Shown: positions 45,360 through 53,940 of the stretch, in pieces
How the letters are laid out: each line of letters starts with the position of its first letter
How positions within the stretch are numbered: position 1 is the first letter of the stretch
Source: Opitutus sp.
Lineage (GTDB): Bacteria > Verrucomicrobiota > Verrucomicrobiia > Opitutales > Opitutaceae
Reading direction: 5' to 3'
Assembly (NCBI GenBank): GCA_025361365.1
Contig: JANYAM010000190.1
Location: forward strand, 1-64,000
Length of the DNA stretch: 64,000 nucleotides
Program-made: the position numbers and the translations under genes
The notes under the pieces: model-generated
What the model was told of the DNA's origin: nothing
Databases searched by the model: none
What the model saw: only the letters and a program-made list of their open reading frames with translations

Positions 45360-48300
45360 ATGATCCCCCCGTTCATCAGCTTGGTCTGCCTGCTTTTGCT
45401 GCTGAGTCCCTTGGTCGGAGCGGAGGCCGCGCCGGCGGCGAGCGTGCCGCGGCCGACCCATCCCGGCGCCGGGCAGACCCTTTACTTTGTGCTCACGGAC
45501 CGCTTCGCCAACGGCTCCACCGCCAATGATAGCGGCGGCCTGGCCGGCGGACCCGACGTGACCGGCTTCGACCCGAGCCGGATTTCGCATTACCATGGCG
45601 GCGACTTCACCGGCCTCACCGCCCACCTCGACTACCTGAAGCACCTCGGGGTCACGGCGGTATGGGTGACGCCGCCGTTCAAGAACAAGGCCATGCAGCA
45701 GGGCACCGCCGGCTACCATGGCTACTGGGTGCTCGATTTCCTGCACGTCGACCCTCATCTCGGCACGGACGCCGAGTTTCAGGAATTCGTCCGCCAGGCC
45801 CATGCCCGCGGCTTGAAGGTCTTCATGGACATCATCGTCAACCACACGGCGGATGTGATCCAGCTCTCGGGCGATTTCTCCTACCGTGATCGCGCCAAGT
45901 TCCCCTACCGCGATATAGCGGGCCGCGCATTCGATGAACGGGCCGTCGCCTACAATGGCTTGAATGACCCGGCGGCCTTCCCCGCGCTGTCGGCTGGGAC
46001 CAGCTTTCCTTATGCGCCGGTCGTGCCGGCGGCGGAGGCACACGCCAAGAACCCCGACTGGCTCAACGACGTCACGCTCTACCACAACCGCGGCAACAGC
46101 ACCTTCGCCGGCGAAAGCGCCACGCTGGGTGACTTCGCCGGCCTCGATGATCTCTTCACCGAGCACCCGCGGGTCGTGCAGGGATTCATCGAGGTGTTCA
46201 CCCACTGGGTGCGGGACCGCGGGGTGGACGGCTTCCGGATCGACACCGCGAAGCACGTCAACGCCGAGTTCTGGCAGGCCTTCATCCCCGCGATTCGGGC
46301 CGAGGCGCGGAAGATCGGCCGGCCGGATTTCCTGGAGTTCGGCGAGGTTTACTCGGAAGCCGGCGACCCGGCGTATCTCAGCGAGTTTTCCACCGCGATC
46401 CCGCTCGACACCACGATTGACTTCGGGTTCTTTGCCGCCGCCCGGAAGTTCGTGTCCCAGGCCGGCACGGCGGCCGCCTTGGCGGATTTCTTCGCCCGGG
46501 ACGATTACTACTCGGATCACGACGGTAGCGTCCACGCGACCACGACCTTCCTCGGCAACCATGATGCGGGTCGCTTCGGTTATTTCCTGCAGCAGGACAA
46601 TCCCGGGGCTTCGCCGGCGCAGCTGGCCGATCTGGCCCGGCTCGGCCATGGCCTGCTCCTGCTGTCCCGCGGCCAGCCGGTCATCTACTACGGCGACGAG
46701 CAAGGCATGGTCGGTCGCGGCGGCGGCGACATGCAGGCGCGCGAGGACATGTTCGCCGCGCAGGCGCCGGATTTCCGCAACGCCCCGCTGCTTGCCACCT
46801 CGCGCACCGGGGCCGACGACAAGTTCGACGAAAACCACCCGTTTTACCGGCTGATCGCCCGGCTTAACGCCCTGCGCGGCGCGCACCGCGCGCTGCGCAC
46901 GGGCGCTATGCTCCCCCGGGCCGCGCGCGAACCCGGCCTTTTCGCCTTCTCGCGCATCGAGCGCGGGGAAAAGGTTGAATATCTCGTGGCGCTGAACAAT
47001 TCCCGCACGCGACCGCTCACCTCGCGGGTGGCGACCAGCCAGCCCGCCGGCGCGGCGCTGGCGCGGATCTTTGATTCCCGCACGCCGGACGATCCCGGGA
47101 CCGAATCCCTGACGGCCGACGGTCAGGGCGAAGTCAGTGTAACGCTCGCCCCGTTGCAGTTCGCTGTCTGGCGCGCCACAGCCGCGTTGCCCGTGGCCGT
47201 CGCTCCCCCGACCGTGAACCTCGTCATGCCGGCGACAGATGCCGTCCTGTCTTTCACAACGCACGGGATCGACGGCCAGATCTTCCCCAGCCGGCAGGAA
47301 CTGCGCGCCGAAGTCGGGGGGGGTGATGGCTTCGCCGAGGTCACCTTCCTGATGCAACGCGCCTCGCGGCCCGGCCAGTATGAGTTTTTGGGCACCGACG
47401 ACGCGGCACCCTTCCGCCTCTTCTGGCGACCACCGCCAGACCTCGCGCGCGGGGAGCGACTGACCTTTGTGGCCACGGTGAACGACCTCCGCGGACACAC
47501 TGCGACCGCGAGTATTTCAGGCGTTCAAGTCGCGCCGGTCAGCTTCACCTTCGGCCCGGCGGGCGCCACCGTTCCTCTCATCAAGTCCGCTCCGCCGATC
47601 GCGGCGGAGCTGGCTCCCGGCACGCCGCTGACCCTGCGGGTCGCGGCAGAGGGCACCGGGCCGCTCGAATACCAATGGATCCGGGATGACGCGGAAATTC
47701 CTGGTGCCACGGATGACCGCCTAATCGTCACCGCACCCGGCCGCTACCTGGCCCTGGTGCGCAACCGCGCCGGCACGGTCTTCGCTCCCGCGACGGTTGT
47801 GACCGCGGGCCCTGCGCCCGTGCTGCCGGGCGCGCGAATCGAAACCCATGCGGCCCTGCCCTCGAAGTTCGTGGCACCACGCCGCGTCGATGTCTGGCTG
47901 CCGCCGGGCTACGACTCGAACCCGTCCGAACGGTATCCGGTCATCTACATGCATGACGGCCAGAATCTCTTCGATCCCGCGACGAGCTATGGCGGCGTGC
48001 CCTGGGCGGCCGATCTGGCGTTGTTACGCCTGATGGCGACCGGGCAAACGCGCGGGGCGATCATCGTCGGCATCTGGAACACGGCGGCCCGCTTTTCGGA
48101 ATACCTGCCGGAAAAAGCGGTGCCCGCGGCGGCTTATGCCGACCTCGTGGCCCAGTTTAAATTGTCCCCCGTCCCACCGCAGGGCGACGCCTACCTGAAA
48201 TATCTGGTCACGGAGTTGAAGCCGTTCATCGACCACACCTACCGCACGCAGCCGGAGCCCGCGCACACCTCCACGATGGGCTCGAGCATGGGCGCCTTCA

Positions 48301-48632
48301 TCTCTGCCTACGCAATCTGTGAATATCCCGACGTGTTCGGCCGCGCCGGCTGCATCTCGATCCACTGGCCGCTGGGCGACGGCGTGGTCATCGACTGGTT
48401 CGCGCACCATTTGCCCCAGCCCGGGACCCACCAAATCTATTTCGACTTCGGCACCGAGACCCTCGACGCCGCCTACGAACCTTACCAGCGGAAGGTGGAC
48501 GCCATCATGCAAGCCGCGGGCTACCGCGCGGGGGTCGACTGGCTGACCTGCAAATTCGCCGGCGCCCAGCACTCGGAGCGATCCTGGCGCGAACGGGTGG
48601 ATATCCCGCTGGCCTTTTTCCTGCGGAAATAA
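45360..48632 (+). CDS. Two-enzyme fusion: GH13 alpha-amylase, Ig-like linker, C-terminal alpha/beta-hydrolase (esterase D/Fes-like)
   Basis: GH13 DRFANGSTANDSGG, DGFRIDTAKHVN, FLGNHDAGRFG; C-terminal VDVWLPPGYDSNPSERYPVIYMHDGQNLFDPATSYGG...STMGSSMGAFISAYAI. Confidence 0.9.
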   Translation: MIPPFISLVCLLLLLSPLVGAEAAPAASVPRPTHPGAGQTLYFVLTDRFANGSTANDSGGLAGGPDVTGFDPSRISHYHGGDFTGLTAHLDYLKHLGVTAVWVTPPFKNKAMQQGTAGYHGYWVLDFLHVDPHLGTDAEFQEFVRQAHARGLKVFMDIIVNHTADVIQLSGDFSYRDRAKFPYRDIAGRAFDERAVAYNGLNDPAAFPALSAGTSFPYAPVVPAAEAHAKNPDWLNDVTLYHNRGNSTFAGESATLGDFAGLDDLFTEHPRVVQGFIEVFTHWVRDRGVDGFRIDTAKHVNAEFWQAFIPAIRAEARKIGRPDFLEFGEVYSEAGDPAYLSEFSTAIPLDTTIDFGFFAAARKFVSQAGTAAALADFFARDDYYSDHDGSVHATTTFLGNHDAGRFGYFLQQDNPGASPAQLADLARLGHGLLLLSRGQPVIYYGDEQGMVGRGGGDMQAREDMFAAQAPDFRNAPLLATSRTGADDKFDENHPFYRLIARLNALRGAHRALRTGAMLPRAAREPGLFAFSRIERGEKVEYLVALNNSRTRPLTSRVATSQPAGAALARIFDSRTPDDPGTESLTADGQGEVSVTLAPLQFAVWRATAALPVAVAPPTVNLVMPATDAVLSFTTHGIDGQIFPSRQELRAEVGGGDGFAEVTFLMQRASRPGQYEFLGTDDAAPFRLFWRPPPDLARGERLTFVATVNDLRGHTATASISGVQVAPVSFTFGPAGATVPLIKSAPPIAAELAPGTPLTLRVAAEGTGPLEYQWIRDDAEIPGATDDRLIVTAPGRYLALVRNRAGTVFAPATVVTAGPAPVLPGARIETHAALPSKFVAPRRVDVWLPPGYDSNPSERYPVIYMHDGQNLFDPATSYGGVPWAADLALLRLMATGQTRGAIIVGIWNTAARFSEYLPEKAVPAAAYADLVAQFKLSPVPPQGDAYLKYLVTELKPFIDHTYRTQPEPAHTSTMGSSMGAFISAYAICEYPDVFGRAGCISIHWPLGDGVVIDWFAHHLPQPGTHQIYFDFGTETLDAAYEPYQRKVDAIMQAAGYRAGVDWLTCKFAGAQHSERSWRERVDIPLAFFLRK

Positions 48633-48645
48633 AACCGGCCCCGGC

Positions 48646-48843
48646 CTAGAAAACCGTGTAGATGAACGGGGCGAGCCCGCTGCCGCCGAGGAGAATCAGC
48701 AGGCTGGCGAGCAGCAGCAGCACGATGATCGGCGTCAGCCACCACTTCTTATTGTGGCGCGCGTAGTCCAGGAACTGCCCGAGGAACCCGCGCTGCCGGC
48801 CCGCGGCCTGCCGTTCGAATTCGCTGGGAGGGGGTGGGGTCAT
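48646..48843 (-). CDS. DUF5989-like small membrane protein
   Basis: GFLGQFLDYARHNKKWWLTPIIVLLLLASLLILLGGSGLAPFIYTVF, adjacent to SxtJ and carbamoyltransferase genes. Confidence 0.82.
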   Translation of the reverse strand: MTPPPPSEFERQAAGRQRGFLGQFLDYARHNKKWWLTPIIVLLLLASLLILLGGSGLAPFIYTVF

Positions 48844-48846
48844 GGT

Positions 48847-49260
48847 TCAGTGCTGGCGGAAATAACTGGCCGCGTCGCGCGGGCCGGGTCGCGGGCGCCA
48901 GTAACTCGCGGCCCGGCGGTCCGCGCGGAGTTGGAGCGGATCGTGGCCACAGACCCGAAGGATGAGCCCGAGCGGAGTCAAGACGGCATAATAAATAACG
49001 ACCAGCACCACGGTCGAGACGACGAGGCCGATCGGGTAGGTCGCGTAGCTGAGGCCGACATAGAGCCAGCGCAGGCCCTCGCGCCACACCGCCCCGATCA
49101 ACGGCACGCCGACCGCCAAAAGCCAGCAGGCGAGCGCCGCGCCAGGCCGCGCCTTGGTCCACGGCGCGAAGCCCAGCAGCGCCACAAACAACAGCCACGC
49201 CAACGCGAAGGTGAGCAGCTGGCGGGGCGGGGGACGACGGTTGATGCGGATGAGGGACAT
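48847..49260 (-). CDS. SxtJ-like membrane protein
   Basis: Multi-TM protein ALACWLLAVGVPLIGAVWREGLRWLYVGLSYATYPIGLVVSTVVLVVIYYAVLTPLGLILRVCGHDPL in carbamoyltransferase context. Confidence 0.8.
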   Translation of the reverse strand: MSLIRINRRPPPRQLLTFALAWLLFVALLGFAPWTKARPGAALACWLLAVGVPLIGAVWREGLRWLYVGLSYATYPIGLVVSTVVLVVIYYAVLTPLGLILRVCGHDPLQLRADRRAASYWRPRPGPRDAASYFRQH

Positions 49261-49274
49261 GGCGGGACGTGAGG

Positions 49275-51086
49275 TCAGTCGATCTCGAATTGGTCAAGGT
49301 GTTCCCTGGCGTCGACCCGGTTGGCCGCCGGCTGCTCCTCCTTGCGCAGGATGAAATCGCCGATGACCAGCGCGTCCATGTCCGTCGCCATGAAGCAGCG
49401 GTAGGCGTCGGCCGCGGTGCAGACGATCGGCTCGCTGCGCACGTTGAAGCTCGTGTTGATCAACACCGGGCAACCCGTCTGGCGGTGGAAGGCCTGTAGC
49501 AGGCGGTGCAGCCGCGGGTTCCGGACTTCGTCCACCGTCTGGAGGCGCGCGCTGTAGTCCACGTGCGTGACCGCCGGTATGGAGGACCGCACCTCGCCCA
49601 CCCGCCGCACGCCGGCCGCGGGCTGGCGCTGGGCCGGCTGCACCGGCGCCACCATGAGCATGTAGGGGCTCTCGGTGCCGGGCGGCACCTCGAAGTATTC
49701 GGCGGCATTCTCCAGCAGCACGATCGGCGCGAACGGGCGGAACGATTCGCGGAACTTGATCTTGCGGTTCATCACGGACTGCATGGCCGGGTTGCGCGCA
49801 TCCCCGAGGATACTGCGGCCGCCAAGCGCGCGCGGGCCGTATTCCATCCGGCCCTGCACCCAGCCGACGACCTTGCTGGTCGCGATCAATCGCGCGGTTT
49901 CCTCGCACAGGGCGGTTTCGTCCGCCGCACGCGCATAGACCGCCCCCCGGGCCTTCAATTCCGCCTCGGCGTCCGCGCAGTCCGGCCCAAGTAAGGAACC
50001 ACGCTGCCCGTCGGGCACCCCGGGCTCGCGCGGCCGCTCGAGCAGCTGATGCCAGACGAACAACGCCGCGCCGAGCGCGCCGCCCGCGTCGCCGGCGGCC
50101 GGCTGGATCCAGATTTTCTCGAACGGCCCCTCACGCAGCAACCGGCCGTTGCCGACACAATTCAGGGCGACGCCGCCCGCGAGGCAGAGGTTCTTCAGGC
50201 CGGTCTGCGCGTGGAGCTGACGCGCCATCCGCAGCATGATTTCCTCCGTGACCTGTTGGATGGACGCCGCGAGATCGAGTTCGCGCGCCGTGAGCGGCGC
50301 CTCGGGCCGGCGCGGTGGCCCGCCGAAGAGCCGGTCGAATTTCTTCGAGGTCATGGTCAGCCCGGCGCAATAATCGAAATAATCCAGCGCCAGGCGGAAC
50401 GAGCCGTCCGGCCTCAGCTCGACGAGATGCTCGAGGATGAGATCCGCGAATCGCGGCGTGCCGTAGGGCGCGAGGCCCATCAGCTTGTATTCGCCGCTGT
50501 TCACCTTGAAGCCGCAGAAATAGGTGAACGCCGAATACAGCAGGCCGAGCGAGTGGGGAAAGTGCAGCTCGTGCGTCAGCTCGATCCGGTGGCCGCGGCC
50601 CGTGCCCAGGCTCGCGGTCGCCCATTCGCCGACGCCGTCGATGGTGAGCAGCGCGGCCTCCGGGAAAGGCGACGGAAAGAACGCACTCGCGGCGTGCGCC
50701 TCGTGGTGCTCCATGAAGACATACGGCCGCCGGTAGGCGCCGCCGAGGCCCTCGTTCATCTTCCGCGGCAGCTGCAATTTTTCGTGCACCCACTGCGGGG
50801 CAGCCTGGAAAAACGAGGTGAGGCCGGCCGGGGCGAAGGCGAGGTAGGTTTCCAGCAACCGCTCGAACTTCAGCATCGGCTTCTCATAAAACGCCACATG
50901 GTCGAGCTGCGCCGCGGTGAGGCCAGCCGTGCGCAGGCAGTAGTCGACGGCGTGCCGGGGAAAACCGGCGTCGTGTTTCCGGCGCGTGAAACGTTCCTCC
51001 TGCGCCGCGGCGACGATGCGCCCGTCCACCACCAGCGCGGCGGCGGAGTCATGATAAAACGCGGAGATGCCCAGGATCGCGATCAT
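49275..51086 (-). CDS. NodU/CmcH-type carbamoyltransferase
   Basis: MIAILGISAFYHDSAAALVVDGRIVAAAQEERFTRRKHDAGFPRHAVDYCL...AGGVALNCVGNGRLL...GRMEYGPRALGGRSILGDARNPAMQSVMNRKIKFRESFRPFAPIVL. Confidence 0.93.
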   Translation of the reverse strand: MIAILGISAFYHDSAAALVVDGRIVAAAQEERFTRRKHDAGFPRHAVDYCLRTAGLTAAQLDHVAFYEKPMLKFERLLETYLAFAPAGLTSFFQAAPQWVHEKLQLPRKMNEGLGGAYRRPYVFMEHHEAHAASAFFPSPFPEAALLTIDGVGEWATASLGTGRGHRIELTHELHFPHSLGLLYSAFTYFCGFKVNSGEYKLMGLAPYGTPRFADLILEHLVELRPDGSFRLALDYFDYCAGLTMTSKKFDRLFGGPPRRPEAPLTARELDLAASIQQVTEEIMLRMARQLHAQTGLKNLCLAGGVALNCVGNGRLLREGPFEKIWIQPAAGDAGGALGAALFVWHQLLERPREPGVPDGQRGSLLGPDCADAEAELKARGAVYARAADETALCEETARLIATSKVVGWVQGRMEYGPRALGGRSILGDARNPAMQSVMNRKIKFRESFRPFAPIVLLENAAEYFEVPPGTESPYMLMVAPVQPAQRQPAAGVRRVGEVRSSIPAVTHVDYSARLQTVDEVRNPRLHRLLQAFHRQTGCPVLINTSFNVRSEPIVCTAADAYRCFMATDMDALVIGDFILRKEEQPAANRVDAREHLDQFEID

Positions 51087-51090
51087 CGGC

Positions 51091-53490
51091 TCAGGGCAGC
51101 TGGGCGCGCAGGTGGTCGATGACCTCGGTGAGGGACGCCGTGGTCGCGGGATCACCCTCATACCCTGAAATGCGGCGCGCCTCGGCGAGATGCCGCAACG
51201 CTTCCTCCGGCTGCTGGCGGGCGAAATATTTCCGTGCGATCCGCAGCTCGATCGCCGAGGTCACGGGCCCGCTGCGCTCGGCGGCGAGCAGCCACTTGAT
51301 GGCCTGGTCGTGGTCGTGTCCTGATTCGGCGATGATCGCGGCGCGGAGGTTGTTGGCCTGGTTCCGGGGCTGCTGGTCGGCTGCCGCCAGGCTGACCTGT
51401 TCGGCCTCGGGCTGTCGGCCGGTTTCCATCAGCAGGCCCACGAGCGCCTCGAGCGCGTTCTGGTTCCCGGGGTCCGAGGCGCAGCGGTTGCGAAATTCCT
51501 TTTCCGCAGCGGCGTTGTCGCCCGCCAGACGCACCAGCCGGCCACGCAGCAGATGGAGGCTGGTGTCATCAGGCCGGAGGGCGATCACCCCGTCGAGGTA
51601 GCGCTGGCCTTCGCCGAGGCGCCGGGTGCGGGTAAAGAAGTCCGCGAAGGCCGGCGCCATCCGGGCGAGATCCCGCGGCGGAGACGTGGCGGCGGCCTTC
51701 TTGAGCAGGGCCTCGGCTTCCTCGAACCGGCCGAGGCGAGAAAGCTTGATGGCCTCGTCCGCCATGAGGGCGAAGTTCGCGGGCTGCAGTTGCTGGCCGC
51801 GGCGCGCCGCGGCGAGGGCGCCGGCAACGTCGCCCTGATCGTCGGCGAGGTCCTCCTCGAGCTTGGCGAGGAACGGACTTTGCGGGTCGCGCCGCACGGC
51901 CGCGCGGATGGTGTCGTTGGCTTGTTGCAGGATTGCCGGGGCGATGCTGTCGGCCTGGGCGCGCGCCATGTCCCGGGCCAGGCGGGCCATGTCCTCGGGG
52001 TAGGTGAGCTGGTTGGTGAGCGGCGGATGCTGCACGATCGTGGCGAGGTGCTGCAGGACCGAGAGCCGCGCCTGCGGCGTGCAGCCCACGGCGGCGGCAC
52101 AACCGGCGGAATCAAGCCAGGGCGGCGCGCCCGGCGCGGACCCGAAGAGCGCGGCCTCGGCTTCCTGCGCCATCGCCCGGGCGAGTTGAAAGTTCCCCGC
52201 CCAGTCGAAATGCACATGCTCGAACATCAGCTCGCGGCCGGTGGGGATCGCCGGCGAGGCGGGGTCGGCACCCAACAACATCGCCGCATCCAGCAGACGC
52301 GCCGCCGGATGCGCCCGGGCCACCCGGCGGATCGCCGCGTTGATTTCCGCGTCGGGCCGGAACCGCAGGGCGTCCCAGTGCAGCGCGTCGCCCAGCAGCG
52401 GCCGGGCCGCGCCCGCGTTGCCCGCCTGCAACTCCAGCGTGCCGAGCATGAACAGCGCCTCGGCGTATTGCGGGTCGAGCCGCCGCGCCTCCTCAAGCGC
52501 CGGCCGGGCCGCGCCCGCGTCGCCCAGCAGCCACGCGAGCCGGCCGCGCTCGAAGGCCTTCTGCCACGCCGCCAAGTCAGCGGCAGACAGCCCGGCCCGA
52601 TGCCGCGAGAGCAGTGGCGGGCAGTCCTTGAGGTTGGCGACGACGGTGCACAGCAGCGTCTTTGCCCCGGCATCATTGGCGATGCGCATGATGTCGTTCA
52701 GGTTCGCCTCCAGGTTCGCATAAACCTTCGCCAGGCGCGGGTCGTCGCCGGCCACGGCGCTGTCGACAAACATGCCCATGCCGCCCCACTCGGGCGGGGG
52801 CGGGCCGGACCGCGCGAACCGGCCCAGGAGGGCACCAAGCAGCTGGCCGCTTCGCGTGGAGTGCACGAACTCGCTCAGCCGGATGACCGGCAGCGGCGGC
52901 ATCGCCGAAAGGTAGGTGCAGCCTGGGCCGTAGGGACCGATCACCTCGTTGTTGCCCACGTAGACGACGAAGAGGTCTGGCGAAAACGCCGCGAGGTCGC
53001 GGGCGATCCGGTGGACGACGTGCGAGTTGATCGCGACGATGCCGGTGTTGATGACCTCGATCTCTTTGCCCGGGTAGCGCGCGCGAAGCTGCGCCCGGAG
53101 CTGCGGCGCGAACCCAAACGCCGGCGCCGGGATACCCTGCGCGGCCGATTCGCCGAGGACGACGACGCGCACCGTGCCGGCCGGCTTGCGGGCGGCGACG
53201 CGGAGGTTCAACGGCCGCAGATCGAAGCTGCCGGGCATGAAGAGGCTGACGAAATCTGGATTGGTCCGGTAAAAGCCCGGCTGGTCATCCGGAATGAGAA
53301 AGTCCGCCGCGCGGCCGTAACCCGCCAGCCGCAACCCTCCCTCCAGTCCGAGCCCTAGCAAGACGGGAAGCCCGAAAACGGCCAGGGCCCGATAGACCCA
53401 GAGCCGGGCGGGCGCGACCTTGCTGGTTGATGCGGGCGGGGGGGCGCTCACGAAGAGGTCCGATGATGCGTGGCGCCGGCAAGGCGTCAA
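51091..53490 (-). CDS. SGNH/GDSL-like hydrolase with TPR repeats
   Basis: VRVVVLGESAAQGIPAP, INTGIVAINSHVVHRIARDLAAFSPDLFVVYVGNNEVIGPYGPG, FEHVHFDWAGNFQLA; C-terminal TPR-like repeats. Confidence 0.82.
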   Translation of the reverse strand: MTPCRRHASSDLFVSAPPPASTSKVAPARLWVYRALAVFGLPVLLGLGLEGGLRLAGYGRAADFLIPDDQPGFYRTNPDFVSLFMPGSFDLRPLNLRVAARKPAGTVRVVVLGESAAQGIPAPAFGFAPQLRAQLRARYPGKEIEVINTGIVAINSHVVHRIARDLAAFSPDLFVVYVGNNEVIGPYGPGCTYLSAMPPLPVIRLSEFVHSTRSGQLLGALLGRFARSGPPPPEWGGMGMFVDSAVAGDDPRLAKVYANLEANLNDIMRIANDAGAKTLLCTVVANLKDCPPLLSRHRAGLSAADLAAWQKAFERGRLAWLLGDAGAARPALEEARRLDPQYAEALFMLGTLELQAGNAGAARPLLGDALHWDALRFRPDAEINAAIRRVARAHPAARLLDAAMLLGADPASPAIPTGRELMFEHVHFDWAGNFQLARAMAQEAEAALFGSAPGAPPWLDSAGCAAAVGCTPQARLSVLQHLATIVQHPPLTNQLTYPEDMARLARDMARAQADSIAPAILQQANDTIRAAVRRDPQSPFLAKLEEDLADDQGDVAGALAAARRGQQLQPANFALMADEAIKLSRLGRFEEAEALLKKAAATSPPRDLARMAPAFADFFTRTRRLGEGQRYLDGVIALRPDDTSLHLLRGRLVRLAGDNAAAEKEFRNRCASDPGNQNALEALVGLLMETGRQPEAEQVSLAAADQQPRNQANNLRAAIIAESGHDHDQAIKWLLAAERSGPVTSAIELRIARKYFARQQPEEALRHLAEARRISGYEGDPATTASLTEVIDHLRAQLP

Positions 53491-53553
53491 CCGAAGCCCC
53501 CGCGGAAAGGCGCCGGTCTAAGATTTCTCCGCTAGAACTCGGTTACTGGCGGG

Positions 53554-53835
53554 CTAGGGGCGCTCCCGAGCGGCGGCCGGCTGAGGCCTGGCATTGAGCC
53601 GCGCCAGCTGGGCCTGGGTTTCCGCCAGTTCGCCGGCGATGCGGCTGACCATGTCGTAATCCCAGTTTTTCTCTTTCGCCAAGCGGAGGCGTTCCTCGTG
53701 CCAAGCCAGCGATTCGTGCAGGCGCGCCCGCAGCGCGACGGGGTCGCGTCGGGCATTCTGCGCCATGAGGCGCGACCCGATGAACAGCGCTCCGGCCACC
53801 AGCATGACGAAGAGGATGACACTGGACTCAATCAT
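53554..53835 (-). CDS. Small membrane-anchored hypothetical protein
   Basis: MIESSVILFVMLVAGALFIGSRLMAQNARRDPVALRARLHESLAWHEERLRLAKEKNWDYDMVSRIAGELAE. Confidence 0.65.
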   Translation of the reverse strand: MIESSVILFVMLVAGALFIGSRLMAQNARRDPVALRARLHESLAWHEERLRLAKEKNWDYDMVSRIAGELAETQAQLARLNARPQPAAARERP

Positions 53836-53940
53836 CCCCTCACCATTGATATATCGTGGAGCGATGCAATAGCCGCGGACGCCCAAACGCAGGATTAAGC
53901 CGGGCTCCGGTGGCCCATAAGCTGTCCTCGCCGGTCCCGC

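Noticed and set aside
45348-47498. 716-aa - strand ORF antisense to the amylase-esterase gene
   Set aside because: Overlaps an unambiguous GH13 gene; low-information sequence typical of a GC-rich antisense frame.
53554-53835. Possible TAG-in-foot stop for the small gene at 53554
   Set aside because: The stop is CTAG-context without a clear foot-plus-hairpin unit.
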